This document shows positions 34,045 through 42,456 of a DNA stretch of 64,000 bases, piece after piece. Every line of letters begins with the position of its first letter. Position 1 is the stretch's first letter. A program made the position numbers and the translations under genes. Origin of the DNA: Planctomycetaceae bacterium (lineage in GTDB: Bacteria > Planctomycetota > Planctomycetia > Pirellulales > Thermoguttaceae); NCBI GenBank assembly GCA_012719125.1, contig JAAYAY010000378.1, positions 115,345 to 179,344 on the forward strand. The letters are read 5' to 3'. The notes below the pieces were generated by a model that worked only from the letters and a program-made list of their open reading frames with translations, did no database searches and had not been told where the DNA came from.

Positions 34045-35154
34045 ATGCTAAATCGAAAAACTGCTCTTTTGGTGCTTTCCGTGGCAGTCCTAACGACGGC
34101 CTCGGCCCATGCCCAGTACCACATCTACTGGGGCGACATGCACGGCCACACCAGTCATTCCGATGGCAAGGGCAGCCTGGACGACTACTTCACCCACGCT
34201 CGTGACATTGCCAAGCTCGATTTCGCCGTCGTCAGCGACCATGACTTCGGGAATGCTGCACCCTGGCAAATGCCCAAGGAAACCTGGACGCTCACCCAGG
34301 ACAAAGTGGACCAGTACACGGCGGATGGCAAGTTTGTCGCCATCGCCGGATACGAATGGACATCGCAGCCCAAGTATTGGACGCCGGAAGAGCCGATCTT
34401 CACCGGCCCCGCCAAGTTCTACAACCACAAAAACGTGTACTTCCCTGCCAGGGTCGAGTACCTGTTCAGTGGAAAAGACCCTGCCTACAAAAGCCCCAAC
34501 CTGCTGGCCCAAGCGGTGCAGAAGGTCGGCGGCCTGATCCAGAACAACCATCTCGATCCAGGGCCGGAAGGACATGACCAATTCGACTACGATCCAGCAT
34601 ACGCCTCGGTGATTGTGAACACCGAAATGTGGCCGGACACGATGCAGTACGAGGGAAAGACCTACACGGGGAACACCGAGAAGACCTTGCGGGAGTTCCT
34701 CAACAAGGGTGGCAGGACGGGCTTCGTGGGCAGCACCGACACCCATGAAGGCAAGCCCGCCGCCAAAACGGCGGTACTGGCAGGGGAGTTGACTCGCCCG
34801 GCGATTTTTGAGGCCCTGCGACACCGACGCAACTACGCCGTGTTCAACGCCAAGATCGTCCTGGATTTCAGGATCAACAGTCACTTCATGGGGGAGGAAA
34901 TCGAGATCCAAGGCAAACCGCAGATATCCGTGAATGTCCAGGGGACGGACAAGATTGAAGAGATCATCGTGGTCCGGGACGGCACTGTACTGCACTCCCT
35001 CCAGCCAGGAACGCCGAACGCCAAGGTTGATTACCTGGACGAAGCCTTCAGCGGAAACAGCTACTACTACGTGCGGGTCATTCAGGCCGACAAGGACGAG
35101 CACGGGAATCGTTCGCACGCATGGTCGAGTCCGATCTGGGTCAAGAACAAATGA
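34045..35154 (+). CDS. Secreted DUF3604/PHP-type metal-dependent phosphoesterase-like protein
   Basis: 369 residues with signal peptide LLVLSVAVLTTASAHAQ. PHP-like metal motifs are IYWGDMHGHTSHSDGKGSLD, FAVVSDHDFGN, VAIAGYEWTS, GGLIQNNHLDPGPEG, GFVGSTDTHEGKP and ALRHRRNYA. This is the DUF3604 pattern, a periplasmic relative of PHP phosphoesterases with unknown substrate. Its stop overlaps the ATG of the next reading frame, although I place the next start 15 bases further on. Confidence 0.82.
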   Translation: MLNRKTALLVLSVAVLTTASAHAQYHIYWGDMHGHTSHSDGKGSLDDYFTHARDIAKLDFAVVSDHDFGNAAPWQMPKETWTLTQDKVDQYTADGKFVAIAGYEWTSQPKYWTPEEPIFTGPAKFYNHKNVYFPARVEYLFSGKDPAYKSPNLLAQAVQKVGGLIQNNHLDPGPEGHDQFDYDPAYASVIVNTEMWPDTMQYEGKTYTGNTEKTLREFLNKGGRTGFVGSTDTHEGKPAAKTAVLAGELTRPAIFEALRHRRNYAVFNAKIVLDFRINSHFMGEEIEIQGKPQISVNVQGTDKIEEIIVVRDGTVLHSLQPGTPNAKVDYLDEAFSGNSYYYVRVIQADKDEHGNRSHAWSSPIWVKNK

Positions 35155-35168
35155 TGGAGGTCAGCAAA

Positions 35169-36287
35169 ATGCTCCGTTCACATCGATGTGTTTCGCTCAT
35201 GCTGGCTCTTCTCGGCGTCATCGTCAGCCGGGTAGCATTCGCCGAGATGCCGTGGGTGCGGGTTGCCGACGACAAGCACGGCTTCGTCCTGTCCGATTCT
35301 GGCAAGCCATTCGTGCCATGGGGATTCAACTACGACCACGACGAGGATGGCCGCCTGCTGGAGGACTACTGGGACAAGGAATGGCCGAAGGTCGTGGAAG
35401 ATTTCCAGGAAATGAAGCAACTGGGGGCGAACGTGGTACGGATTCACCTTCAGTTCGCCAAGTTCATGACCAACGCCGAGAAGCCCGACGAAGCCAATCT
35501 GGATCGGCTTGGTCGTCTCGTCACCCTGGCTGAGCAGACCGGCCTCTACCTCGACATCACCGGACTTGCCTGTTACAGGAAGAAAGACGTTCCCCAATGG
35601 TACGATGACCTCTCAGAGCGAGATCGCTGGGACGCCCAGGCCCGATTTTGGGACGCCGTGGCCCGCCGATGCAGCAACAGTCCGGCGATTTTTTGCTATG
35701 ACTTGATGAACGAGCCAGTGGTGTCCGGCGGCACCAGGACGGATTGGCTGGGGCCGTCTCTGGGCGGGACCGAATCCGGGTACTTCGTCCAGTTCATCAC
35801 CCTGGAGAAAAGCAATCGGCCTCGGCCGCAAGTCGCCCGGCAGTGGTGTCGTGAACTGGTGACTGCCATTCGCAAGCACGATCAGCGTCACTTGATCACG
35901 GTCGGGCTTGTCCACTGGAGTCTGGATCGCCCTGGTATGTCGTCGGGGTTCGTCCCCAAGGAAATTGCCCCCGAACTGGACTTCATCGCTGTCCACTTGT
36001 ACCCGGAGAAGGGCAAGGTAAACGAAGCCCTGGAAAAGTTGTCGGGCTTCGCCGTTGGAAAACCAGTGATCATCGAGGAGACGTTCGTACTGAAATGCTC
36101 CGTTCAGGAGTTCGAGCAGTTCTTGGATGGGTCGAGGACCGTTGCCAACGGCTGGATCGGATTCTATTGGGGAACAACACCGGAGGAATACCGACAGATG
36201 AAAACGATCCGGGCAGCCTTCATGCTAAGCTGGCTGGAGGTATTTCAGAAGCGGGCTGGACAGAACCAGCCGGAATCCCGTGAGTAG
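35169..36287 (+). CDS. Secreted GH5-like glycoside hydrolase
   Basis: 372 residues from ATG 35169, chosen because GGAGG lies 8 bases upstream and the peptide then begins with a proper signal sequence (LMLALLGVIVSRVAFAEMPW). GH-A clan features are FVPWGFNYDHDEDG, LGANVVRIHLQFAKFM, acid/base in FCYDLMNEPVVSGG, LDFIAVHLYPEKG and nucleophile in KPVIIEETFVLKC. It is probably a beta-mannanase/cellulase-type endoglycosidase; substrate not determinable. Confidence 0.82.
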   Translation: MLRSHRCVSLMLALLGVIVSRVAFAEMPWVRVADDKHGFVLSDSGKPFVPWGFNYDHDEDGRLLEDYWDKEWPKVVEDFQEMKQLGANVVRIHLQFAKFMTNAEKPDEANLDRLGRLVTLAEQTGLYLDITGLACYRKKDVPQWYDDLSERDRWDAQARFWDAVARRCSNSPAIFCYDLMNEPVVSGGTRTDWLGPSLGGTESGYFVQFITLEKSNRPRPQVARQWCRELVTAIRKHDQRHLITVGLVHWSLDRPGMSSGFVPKEIAPELDFIAVHLYPEKGKVNEALEKLSGFAVGKPVIIEETFVLKCSVQEFEQFLDGSRTVANGWIGFYWGTTPEEYRQMKTIRAAFMLSWLEVFQKRAGQNQPESRE

Positions 36288-36309
36288 GGAAGATGCTGGC
36301 ATCGTCGCC

Positions 36310-36786
36310 ATGAACGTCACCATCGTCGAAGGCAACCTGCTGGACCAAGACGTTGACGTGATCGTCAACGCCTGGAACCGGAACATCATTCCATGGTGGC
36401 TGCTGTTGCCACAGGGCGTGTCCGGGGCCATCAAGAAACATGGCGGCACCGGCCCCTTCAAGGAAGTCAGAAAGCATGGGCCGATCCCGCTGGGCGGTGC
36501 CGTGCTGACCTCGGCCGGGCGGCTCCCGTTCAAGGCCATCATCCACGTGGCCGGAATCAACATGTTGTGGCGGGCGTCCGAACGGTCCATCCGGGATTCT
36601 GTCCGCAATTCACTGGCCCTTGCAGCCGAGAAGGGCTACCGATCCATTGCCATCCCGCTGATCGGGGCCGGATCTGGCGGTTTCAACCAGGAGCGGGCGA
36701 AAGAAATCTTGCTGGATGAATTACAGAAGTTGGACTCGGCTCTGGAAGTGAAGGTGGTGGTGTTCAGGAGGGCTGGCAAACCATGA
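36310..36786 (+). CDS. Macro domain protein
   Basis: 158 residues from ATG 36310, placed after the GH5 stop; GTG 36280 would overlap that gene. Macro signatures are VTIVEGNLLDQDVDVIVNAW, GVSGAIKKHGGTGPFKEV, IPLGGAVLTSAGRLPFKAII, SVRNSLALAAEKGYRSIAIP and LIGAGSGGFNQE. Macro domains bind or hydrolyse ADP-ribose derivatives. NAWNRNIIPWW is unusual in place of the common NAAN-LGG. The next gene starts with a 4-base overlap. Confidence 0.85.
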   Translation: MNVTIVEGNLLDQDVDVIVNAWNRNIIPWWLLLPQGVSGAIKKHGGTGPFKEVRKHGPIPLGGAVLTSAGRLPFKAIIHVAGINMLWRASERSIRDSVRNSLALAAEKGYRSIAIPLIGAGSGGFNQERAKEILLDELQKLDSALEVKVVVFRRAGKP

Positions 36787-38246
36787 AGCGGACAATCACC
36801 AAGTCGTTTGCTTGTCTAGTTGGGCTTGCCGTGTTTGGGATTCTGCCGAGCGTCCAAGCTCAGAAAGCTGGCTCGCAGGGCACACTCGTCCGACTGCCGA
36901 CCAGCGTCCCCGGCGTCACCGTCGTTCACGCCCTTCCTGAAGGGCAGCGGGGTACAGATATCTCCGGTCGGCCGGAGTTCCGAACGCAGACGCTTGCGGC
37001 AACGGACGGAAGGGTCGAGATCACCGTGTCGTCAGAGCCCGTGTGGATCGTCGAGGGCGAGCTTTCTGCTCAGCCGAACGTGTCGGCCGACGCATCTCCA
37101 TTTGGCTTTCATCCTGCTCTCGCACCGGGGTTGGGGTTCGACTTTGCCAAGGAAATTGGCGTTCGATGGCATCGGCCGGGCTTGTATCTGATGTGGGTGT
37201 TGGGCCAACCAGATCTGTCAGACGACGGATATGTCTGGGAATTGTTTGACCGGGACGTGGGGGCGGTGCCGCCCGGAATGCGGCAAATGCGTAACCTCTG
37301 TGTCTGCCACGACAACATGGTCCAGATTCCGGGACGGCCCCTGCTGGAGGCAGTGAAGCGACCGCAGATCGACGTGTCGCAACACGTCGAGGGAACGACC
37401 TACCGGCCGAAGGATGTGACAAAATACCAACGTTGGGTGCGGGCCGTCGTCGAGCGTTACGACGGCGATGGCGTGGACGACATGCCCGGCCTGACGGCCC
37501 CGATCAAGATCTGGCAGGTGGACAACGAGCCGCCCCGGCGTCGAGAAGGCTACGCCGATCTCGTCCGCATCACCAGCCAAGCCGTCAAGGAAGCCGACCC
37601 CACGGCCAAAGTGCTGATCGGCGGACTGGAGATCCCGTTCGACGACTACCGGCAGCGGATCTACGAACGAGAACAGTTGCCGATCCTCCAACAATTGCGG
37701 GGCAAGGGCATCGACATCCTGGATCTGCACTGGTTCGGCCACCTGGATGAGTCGGGGAAGCTGCCCAAGGCCATCAATCGAGTCCGCATGGATCTCACTG
37801 AGTGCGGTTTCGAGAACACGCCCATCTGGTTCACGGAAATGGGAACGTACAGCGGCAATCCCCGCCACCATCAGGGGTATCCATTGCCACTTCAATCAGA
37901 ACGACAGCAGGCTATCGAGATGCTCAAGCGTCATGTCGTCGCTTTGGCCGAAGGAGTCGAGAAGCTGTTCTGGGCCTGGGGCATGGTCGAAGGGTTCGTT
38001 AACGTCCACGACAACGACTACTTCGACAACACGGGGTTCGTCTACGACGGGATCGGCCCCGACGATCCTGGGCGGGGAAATAAGAAGATTGCATTTTGGA
38101 CGTATCAAAAGATGACTGGGCTACTACAGCACTGGGACGGAAAGCCCCCGGAGAAGCTCTCGCTTGGGGAAGCGGTCGTCGGCTACCGGTTTCGGACTGC
38201 TCTTGGCGACCGGGCCGTCCTGGCTTTGTGGCAGGAACAACGCTGA
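36783..38246 (+). CDS. Secreted GH39-like glycosidase, probably frameshifted at its 3' end
   Basis: 487 residues with signal peptide CLVGLAVFGILPSVQAQ. Clan-A features are GVRWHRPGLYLMWV, YDGDGVDDMPGLTAPIKIWQ, acid/base in VDNEPPRRREG, LHWFGHLDESGKL and nucleophile in WFTEMGTYSGNP. GKPPEKLSLGEAVVGYRFRT and RAVLALWQEQR then hit TGA at 38244. The next reading frame continues with KGRYAMFDTDTSELVPCEVL and would end overlapping the next ATG. This suggests a one-base change near 38240. The barrel itself is complete, so activity may persist. Confidence 0.75.
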   Translation: MKRTITKSFACLVGLAVFGILPSVQAQKAGSQGTLVRLPTSVPGVTVVHALPEGQRGTDISGRPEFRTQTLAATDGRVEITVSSEPVWIVEGELSAQPNVSADASPFGFHPALAPGLGFDFAKEIGVRWHRPGLYLMWVLGQPDLSDDGYVWELFDRDVGAVPPGMRQMRNLCVCHDNMVQIPGRPLLEAVKRPQIDVSQHVEGTTYRPKDVTKYQRWVRAVVERYDGDGVDDMPGLTAPIKIWQVDNEPPRRREGYADLVRITSQAVKEADPTAKVLIGGLEIPFDDYRQRIYEREQLPILQQLRGKGIDILDLHWFGHLDESGKLPKAINRVRMDLTECGFENTPIWFTEMGTYSGNPRHHQGYPLPLQSERQQAIEMLKRHVVALAEGVEKLFWAWGMVEGFVNVHDNDYFDNTGFVYDGIGPDDPGRGNKKIAFWTYQKMTGLLQHWDGKPPEKLSLGEAVVGYRFRTALGDRAVLALWQEQR

Positions 38247-38331
38247 CAAAGGCCGGTACGCCATGTTCGACACGGACACGTCCGAGTTGGTGCCCTGTGA
38301 AGTCCTTGCCAGCGGAGAACGCCGATGCTAA
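38245..38331 (+). pseudogene. Shifted-frame C-terminal tail of the GH39-like gene
   Basis: 29 codons, DKGRYAMFDTDTSELVPCEV then LASGERRC and TAA at 38329-38331. The tail fits the end of a glycosidase C-terminal beta domain. With the shift repaired, the stop would overlap the next gene's ATG at 38325, the usual spacing in this region. Confidence 0.5.
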
Positions 38332-39203
38332 CAACCGTCGCCTGGATACTCGCCTTTGTGCTTGGCATTGTCGGGCTGTTCGTACTCATTTGCCTTCCGC
38401 ACAACGTCCGAATTTGGCGGGTGCGGCGGGTATACAGATCCCTGCCAGCCGATGTCCTGGAGCAAGTCCTTGAGTTCATCGAGCAGGCGGCAGCCCATGG
38501 CCCCTCGGTGACGTTTCTACGGCTTGCCGAAGAGGTCGCCGGTTATGACGCCTTGCTGGTCCAATCCCACGTCGGCGGCGTCCCGTATGCGGAATCTGGC
38601 GACGACTGGCCCCAAGGAACACCGGAGGGGGAGCCAGCCAAGTTCATGCTCCAAGTGCGGCTTGACGAACCGAGCCTGGGCGACCAGTGGCAAGATCGGC
38701 TGATCGTCGTCTTCCTGGTGTTCGACGCCGAGCAGGCCGTCAGAAGCTACGCCGCCCCGTGTATCGACAAATACGTGGCGTTGGAGCCGAAGCGGCCACC
38801 ACGACCATGTAACCGATTGCAGCCCGTGCGGATGCCAGCGGAAGGCGGCGAGGAAGGAAGACTGCCGATGCTGCCTGACCGGCTCTGCAACGACTTCCCG
38901 GAGATCACCGTGCCGTTGGAACCGTACACGAACGACTTTGCCGGGGTCTTGGCCCAAATCCTTCGACCGAATGTCTACGGCTACGACCTCGATGCACCCC
39001 GCATCGCCTATGTCGGCGGTGATCCGATGCTGATCCAAAATCCACATGATCCCGTCTGCGACCAGTGCGGCAAGCCGATGCGATTTCTGTTCCAGTTTGG
39101 GGAGGTTGTTCCCGGCGTCCAGATGGCGGACGATGGCGTGTGCTACGTGTACGGCTGCGACGACCACCCCGACCGCTGCAAGGGATTCGTGGATTCGCAT
39201 TAG
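38325..39203 (+). CDS. DUF1963-like protein with N-terminal membrane anchor and zinc tail
   Basis: 292 residues. One helix at the N-terminus (AWILAFVLGIVGLFVLICLP) precedes the DUF1963 (YwqG-like) core: HVGGVPYAESGDDWPQGTP, EPAKFMLQVRLDEPSLGDQW and RLIVVFLVFDAEQAV. A C-terminal part, CDQCGKPMRFLFQFG followed by YVYGCDDHPDRC, may bind zinc. DUF1963 proteins have no settled function. Divergent stop from the next minus-strand gene, 11 bases apart. Confidence 0.78.
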   Translation: MLTTVAWILAFVLGIVGLFVLICLPHNVRIWRVRRVYRSLPADVLEQVLEFIEQAAAHGPSVTFLRLAEEVAGYDALLVQSHVGGVPYAESGDDWPQGTPEGEPAKFMLQVRLDEPSLGDQWQDRLIVVFLVFDAEQAVRSYAAPCIDKYVALEPKRPPRPCNRLQPVRMPAEGGEEGRLPMLPDRLCNDFPEITVPLEPYTNDFAGVLAQILRPNVYGYDLDAPRIAYVGGDPMLIQNPHDPVCDQCGKPMRFLFQFGEVVPGVQMADDGVCYVYGCDDHPDRCKGFVDSH

Positions 39204-39214
39204 CCACACGGGCT

Positions 39215-39664
39215 TCAGTCAACGTTGGCTTGACCGCCCTCGTCGGCGAACGTGTGGATTGTTCCATCGGGGGCCAAAAACTCCATGACCACCCTCGGCC
39301 CACTCTGCACCGCCCCTTGAAGCCGGTCCAGCAAGACCTGGAACGGCATCTTGGCGTACTCCTCGCCGGTCAGGACCAGCAGCGGATCAACGTACTCCTG
39401 GCCGTTGCTTGCCGTGCCTTTCCAGGTCTCGTCGGTCACGAACACCACCGCACGATTATACTGGGCCTGCCCGCCTTCATCCGTCTCGACAGGCGGCGGC
39501 AAAAAGTCGGCGTAGGGATCGCCTGTTTCGTAGCCGCATCCCGGTGTGGGGCTGCCGATGTGCGGCGGCACGGCTTGGGCCGTGACCTCGACCCACTTTG
39601 GCGAAGTGAACGGCGATGCTGGATCTCGGATTTGGATCGACCAAAGGGTGGCGTAGATGCTCAT
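39215..39664 (-). CDS. Conserved hypothetical cytoplasmic protein
   Basis: 149 residues from ATG 39664; the 54 residues added by the longer frame are antisense to the following region. It starts SIYATLWSIQIRDPASPFTS and continues KWVEVTAQAVPPHIGSPTPG, CGYETGDPYADFLPPPVETD and RAVVFVTDETWKGTASNGQE. I remember similar short proteins (I-Y-A-T-L-W, G-D-P-Y-A-x-F-L-P-P) in many bacteria, without function. Confidence 0.7.
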   Translation of the reverse strand: MSIYATLWSIQIRDPASPFTSPKWVEVTAQAVPPHIGSPTPGCGYETGDPYADFLPPPVETDEGGQAQYNRAVVFVTDETWKGTASNGQEYVDPLLVLTGEEYAKMPFQVLLDRLQGAVQSGPRVVMEFLAPDGTIHTFADEGGQANVD

Positions 39665-39815
39665 TTTCGTGTTCCCACCTGACACGGGGACGCCTGCTAA
39701 GTTCGCATTCTGGCCCATTCCAGCCTCGATTTCCATGAACTTGCCGGAACCTCCCGGCCCGCCGTCGTGTCTTCCCGGTGTACCACTGCGTTCAAACCCA
39801 GGAAGGAGGTGTCCC

Positions 39816-39959
39816 ATGCAACACAACTACGACGACCAGCCATTTTTTCGAGACGATGAGCAAACGCCGGAAGGGCTTCCCCTCCGAGACCAGCGTCAAG
39901 CGGGGCGTCCAGATCGTCCACGGCGACAAGCTGCTGGAAGAGAAACTGGGCCGCAATGA
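39816..39959 (+). CDS. Possible 47-residue ORF overlapping the SEC-C gene
   Basis: ATG 39816 follows AGGAGGTGTCCC, the strongest ribosome site in this part of the window, yet its frame ([20 protein letters not shown]) differs from that of the SEC-C protein it overlaps. After 20 codons it is a shadow of the SEC-C gene. It may be a leader peptide that couples initiation, or the N-terminus of a SEC-C protein now out of frame. Confidence 0.3.
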   Translation: MQHNYDDQPFFRDDEQTPEGLPLRDQRQAGRPDRPRRQAAGRETGPQ

Positions 39960-40023
39960 TCCATGCCCCTGCGGCAGCGGAAAACGATTCAAGACGTGCT
40001 GCCTGCCGAAAAGCTGGTTTTGA
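39856..40023 (+). CDS. SEC-C motif zinc protein
   Basis: 55 residues from ATG 39856. After [20 protein letters not shown] comes the SEC-C zinc motif [19 protein letters not shown]. This matches the zinc-binding tail of SecA that contacts SecB and ribosomes, and it also occurs as tiny stand-alone proteins. A hairpin at 40071 could terminate the transcript. Confidence 0.8.
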   Translation: MSKRRKGFPSETSVKRGVQIVHGDKLLEEKLGRNDPCPCGSGKRFKTCCLPKSWF

Positions 40024-40070
40024 CGGCGTGAACCGGGAAGGGTACTTTTAGGGACTGAACAGAAACGCAG

Positions 40071-40094
40071 CCGCCCGGCCGACAAGGCGGGCGG
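40071..40094 (+). terminator. GC hairpin before rtcB
   Basis: CCGCCCG at 40071-40077 pairs with CGGGCGG at 40088-40094 around a 10-base loop. No T-run follows directly (TTCTGCC). It either ends the SEC-C transcript or folds in the rtcB leader. Confidence 0.45.
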
Positions 40095-40121
40095 TTCTGC
40101 CTGTAACCTTGGGATTTTTGC

Positions 40122-41510
40122 ATGAACAGCCGCCAACTCCAGAAACTCGGTGTTCCCGAAGCTTGCGTGAAGAGTGCCATTGCGGCGATCCAGATCGCCA
40201 TGAAGGCCGGGGACCAGAAGGGAAAGCAGATCAAGCAGTTGATCAAGTCCGTCCTGGAACGCCCCGAAGACTTCACCGGCGACGAACACTTCGGCCAGTT
40301 CGCCAAAGATGTGATCGCCGACCGTGAATTCGTGCGGCCTGAACCGATCCCGTATCGCACGTGGGGCAACGAAATCGACGAGGCATCGCACGCTCAGATG
40401 CGGCAGGCATGTGCAGTCCCGATGGCCGCTGGTGCTGCCCTCATGCCCGACGCCCACGTCGGGTACGGCCTGCCGATTGGCGGCGTTTTGGCGTTGGAAG
40501 GTGCAGTCATCCCGTATGCCGTGGGCGTGGACATCGCCTGCCGGATGAAGCTGTCCGTGCTGGACCTACCACCATCGACGCTGGACGACAAGTTCAATCT
40601 CTACCGGGAAGCCCTGGATGGCGGAACTCGGTTTGGCATCGGCTCGACTCACGAGACACCCCAAGATCATCCGGTCATGGACCAGGACTGGTCGATCACC
40701 CGCATTACCAGGGAGAAAAAGGACTTGGCTTGGTCCCAACTGGGGACTTCTGGTTCGGGCAACCATTTCGTGGATTTCGGCGTTCTGGAATTGCCGGTGC
40801 GAGACGATGAACTTGGCCTGGACGCCGGTCAGTACGTCGCCATGATGAGCCACAGCGGCAGCCGTGGGACCGGTGCGGCCGTCTGTTCGACCTACAGCGG
40901 CATCGCCCGATCCCAACTCCCCGCCAAGTACGACGACTTGGCCTACTTGGCGTGGCTGTCGCTGGACAGCGAAGCCGGGCTGGAGTATTGGGCCGCCATG
41001 AACCTGATGGGCGACTACGCCGCTGCCAACCACGACGTGATCCATCGGCTGGTCTCCAAGCTGTTGGGGGCCAGGATCATTGCTGGCGTCGAGAACCACC
41101 ACAATTTCGCCTGGAAAGAACTCCACGGCGGTCGGGAACTGATTGTCCATCGGAAGGGAGCCACCCCGGCAGGCGACGGCGTTCTTGGCGTGATCCCTGG
41201 TTCGATGGCGACACCGGCCTTCGTCGTTCGTGGCCGGGGAAATGCGGACAGCTTGAACTCAGCGTCACACGGTGCCGGACGCAGGATGTCCAGGAAACAG
41301 GCCAAGGACAAGTATAACTGGAAGGCCGTGCAGAAGGACTTGGAGAAGAAGGGCGTCAACGTGCTGTCGGCAGGAGCCGACGAGGCTCCCGGCGTGTACA
41401 AGGACATCGAGGACGTGATGCGGGAGCAGGCCGATCTCGTGGAAATCGTCGCCCGTTTCGACCCAAAGATCGTCAAGATGTGCAGTGACGGGAGTCAAGC
41501 GGAGGATTGA
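40122..41510 (+). CDS. rtcB: RtcB RNA ligase
   Basis: 462 residues. The RtcB core is unmistakable: LMPDAHVGYGLPIGGVLALE, VGVDIACRMKL (metal Cys near 138), TSGSGNHFVDFGVLEL, MSHSGSRGTGAAV, VENHHNFAWKEL and VRGRGNADSLNSASHGAGRR. RtcB joins RNA 2',3'-cyclic phosphate or 3'-phosphate ends to 5'-OH ends using GTP and Mn. The first 60 residues are an added helical region. Two RlaP-type nucleotidyltransferases follow in the same operon, so RNA repair is the likely pathway. Confidence 0.96.
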   Translation: MNSRQLQKLGVPEACVKSAIAAIQIAMKAGDQKGKQIKQLIKSVLERPEDFTGDEHFGQFAKDVIADREFVRPEPIPYRTWGNEIDEASHAQMRQACAVPMAAGAALMPDAHVGYGLPIGGVLALEGAVIPYAVGVDIACRMKLSVLDLPPSTLDDKFNLYREALDGGTRFGIGSTHETPQDHPVMDQDWSITRITREKKDLAWSQLGTSGSGNHFVDFGVLELPVRDDELGLDAGQYVAMMSHSGSRGTGAAVCSTYSGIARSQLPAKYDDLAYLAWLSLDSEAGLEYWAAMNLMGDYAAANHDVIHRLVSKLLGARIIAGVENHHNFAWKELHGGRELIVHRKGATPAGDGVLGVIPGSMATPAFVVRGRGNADSLNSASHGAGRRMSRKQAKDKYNWKAVQKDLEKKGVNVLSAGADEAPGVYKDIEDVMREQADLVEIVARFDPKIVKMCSDGSQAED

Positions 41511-41511
41511 A

Positions 41512-42453
41512 GTGGCTCAGCGTGTGCATGTCCATCCCAACCTGATCTATCCGGTCGGGGCTCAGGTCGTGACACTCACCGATGTCACCGGCCTTGGACG
41601 ACGGACCCTGCACCCACGAGGGGCTGTCGGCGTGGTGGTGAAGTCGCCGAGCGACGACAAGCACACCTACCGTGTCCGTTTCACCGATGGCGTAGAAGCC
41701 TCCCTGGCCCATGATGAACTCGTGCTGCTTGCCAAGTTCAAGGAAGGCGAGATCGGGGCGAATACGCACAACGTCCAGAAGTGCAATCTTTTCGAGCGAG
41801 TCATTTACCGCTGCATCGTCGGCTCACGGGCCTACGGTCTGGAGGACGCTGATTCCGACACTGACCGCCGAGGGATCTATCTGCCGCCTGCCGAAATGCA
41901 CTGGTCGCTGTACGGCGTTCCCGAACAACTGGAAAACGAGGCCACGCAGGAGGCGTACTGGGAAATTCAGAAGTTCATCATCCTGGCGTTGAAAGCCAAC
42001 CCCAACGTGTTGGAATGCCTGTACACGCCGCTGGTCGAGACGAAGACTTCGTTGGCCGACGAACTGCTCCAGATGCGGGGCGTGTTCCTGTCACGGCTCG
42101 TGTACCAGACGTACAACGGCTACGTGATGTCCCAGTTCAAGAAAATGCAGGCTGACCTCCGCAACCAGGGCCAAGTCAAGTGGAAGCACGTGATGCACTT
42201 GATCCGGCTGTTGTTGTCGGGCATCGTGGTCCTGCGGGAAGGCTACGTGCCGGTGCGTGTGGACCAGCACCGGGAACCACTCCTGTCAATCAAGCGGGGC
42301 GAAATCTCCTGGAACGAAGTCGAGCAGTGGCGGCTCAGCCTGCATCGGGAATTCGAGGCCGCCTTCGAACAGACCAGACTGGCTGACCGGCCGGATTATG
42401 AACGGGCAAATGCCTTTCTGATCAAGGCCCGGCAGACAGCCATGACCGGATGA
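41512..42453 (+). CDS. RlaP-type nucleotidyltransferase with N-terminal SH3/KOW-like domain
   Basis: 313 residues from GTG 41512, selected by GGAGG six bases upstream and 1-base spacing to the rtcB stop. Residues 10-85 (IYPVGAQVVTLTDVTGLGRR, GVVVKSPSDDKHTYRVRF) look like a small beta barrel. From residue 104 the polymerase-beta-type active site reads IVGSRAYGLEDADSDTDRRG, as in RNA-ligase-associated pol-beta nucleotidyltransferases. They are thought to add nucleotides or modify RNA ends next to RtcB. The rest is helical. Confidence 0.85.
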   Translation: MAQRVHVHPNLIYPVGAQVVTLTDVTGLGRRTLHPRGAVGVVVKSPSDDKHTYRVRFTDGVEASLAHDELVLLAKFKEGEIGANTHNVQKCNLFERVIYRCIVGSRAYGLEDADSDTDRRGIYLPPAEMHWSLYGVPEQLENEATQEAYWEIQKFIILALKANPNVLECLYTPLVETKTSLADELLQMRGVFLSRLVYQTYNGYVMSQFKKMQADLRNQGQVKWKHVMHLIRLLLSGIVVLREGYVPVRVDQHREPLLSIKRGEISWNEVEQWRLSLHREFEAAFEQTRLADRPDYERANAFLIKARQTAMTG

Positions 42454-42456
42454 ACC

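Noticed and set aside
18354..38246. Polysaccharide utilisation locus of the SusC/SusD type
   Set aside because: Many secreted hydrolases are present, but no SusC/D, transporter or sugar regulator is seen and the genes are on both strands in separate small operons.
40071..40094. Riboswitch in the rtcB leader
   Set aside because: Only one simple hairpin is visible in under 100 bases; no known riboswitch core could be recognised.
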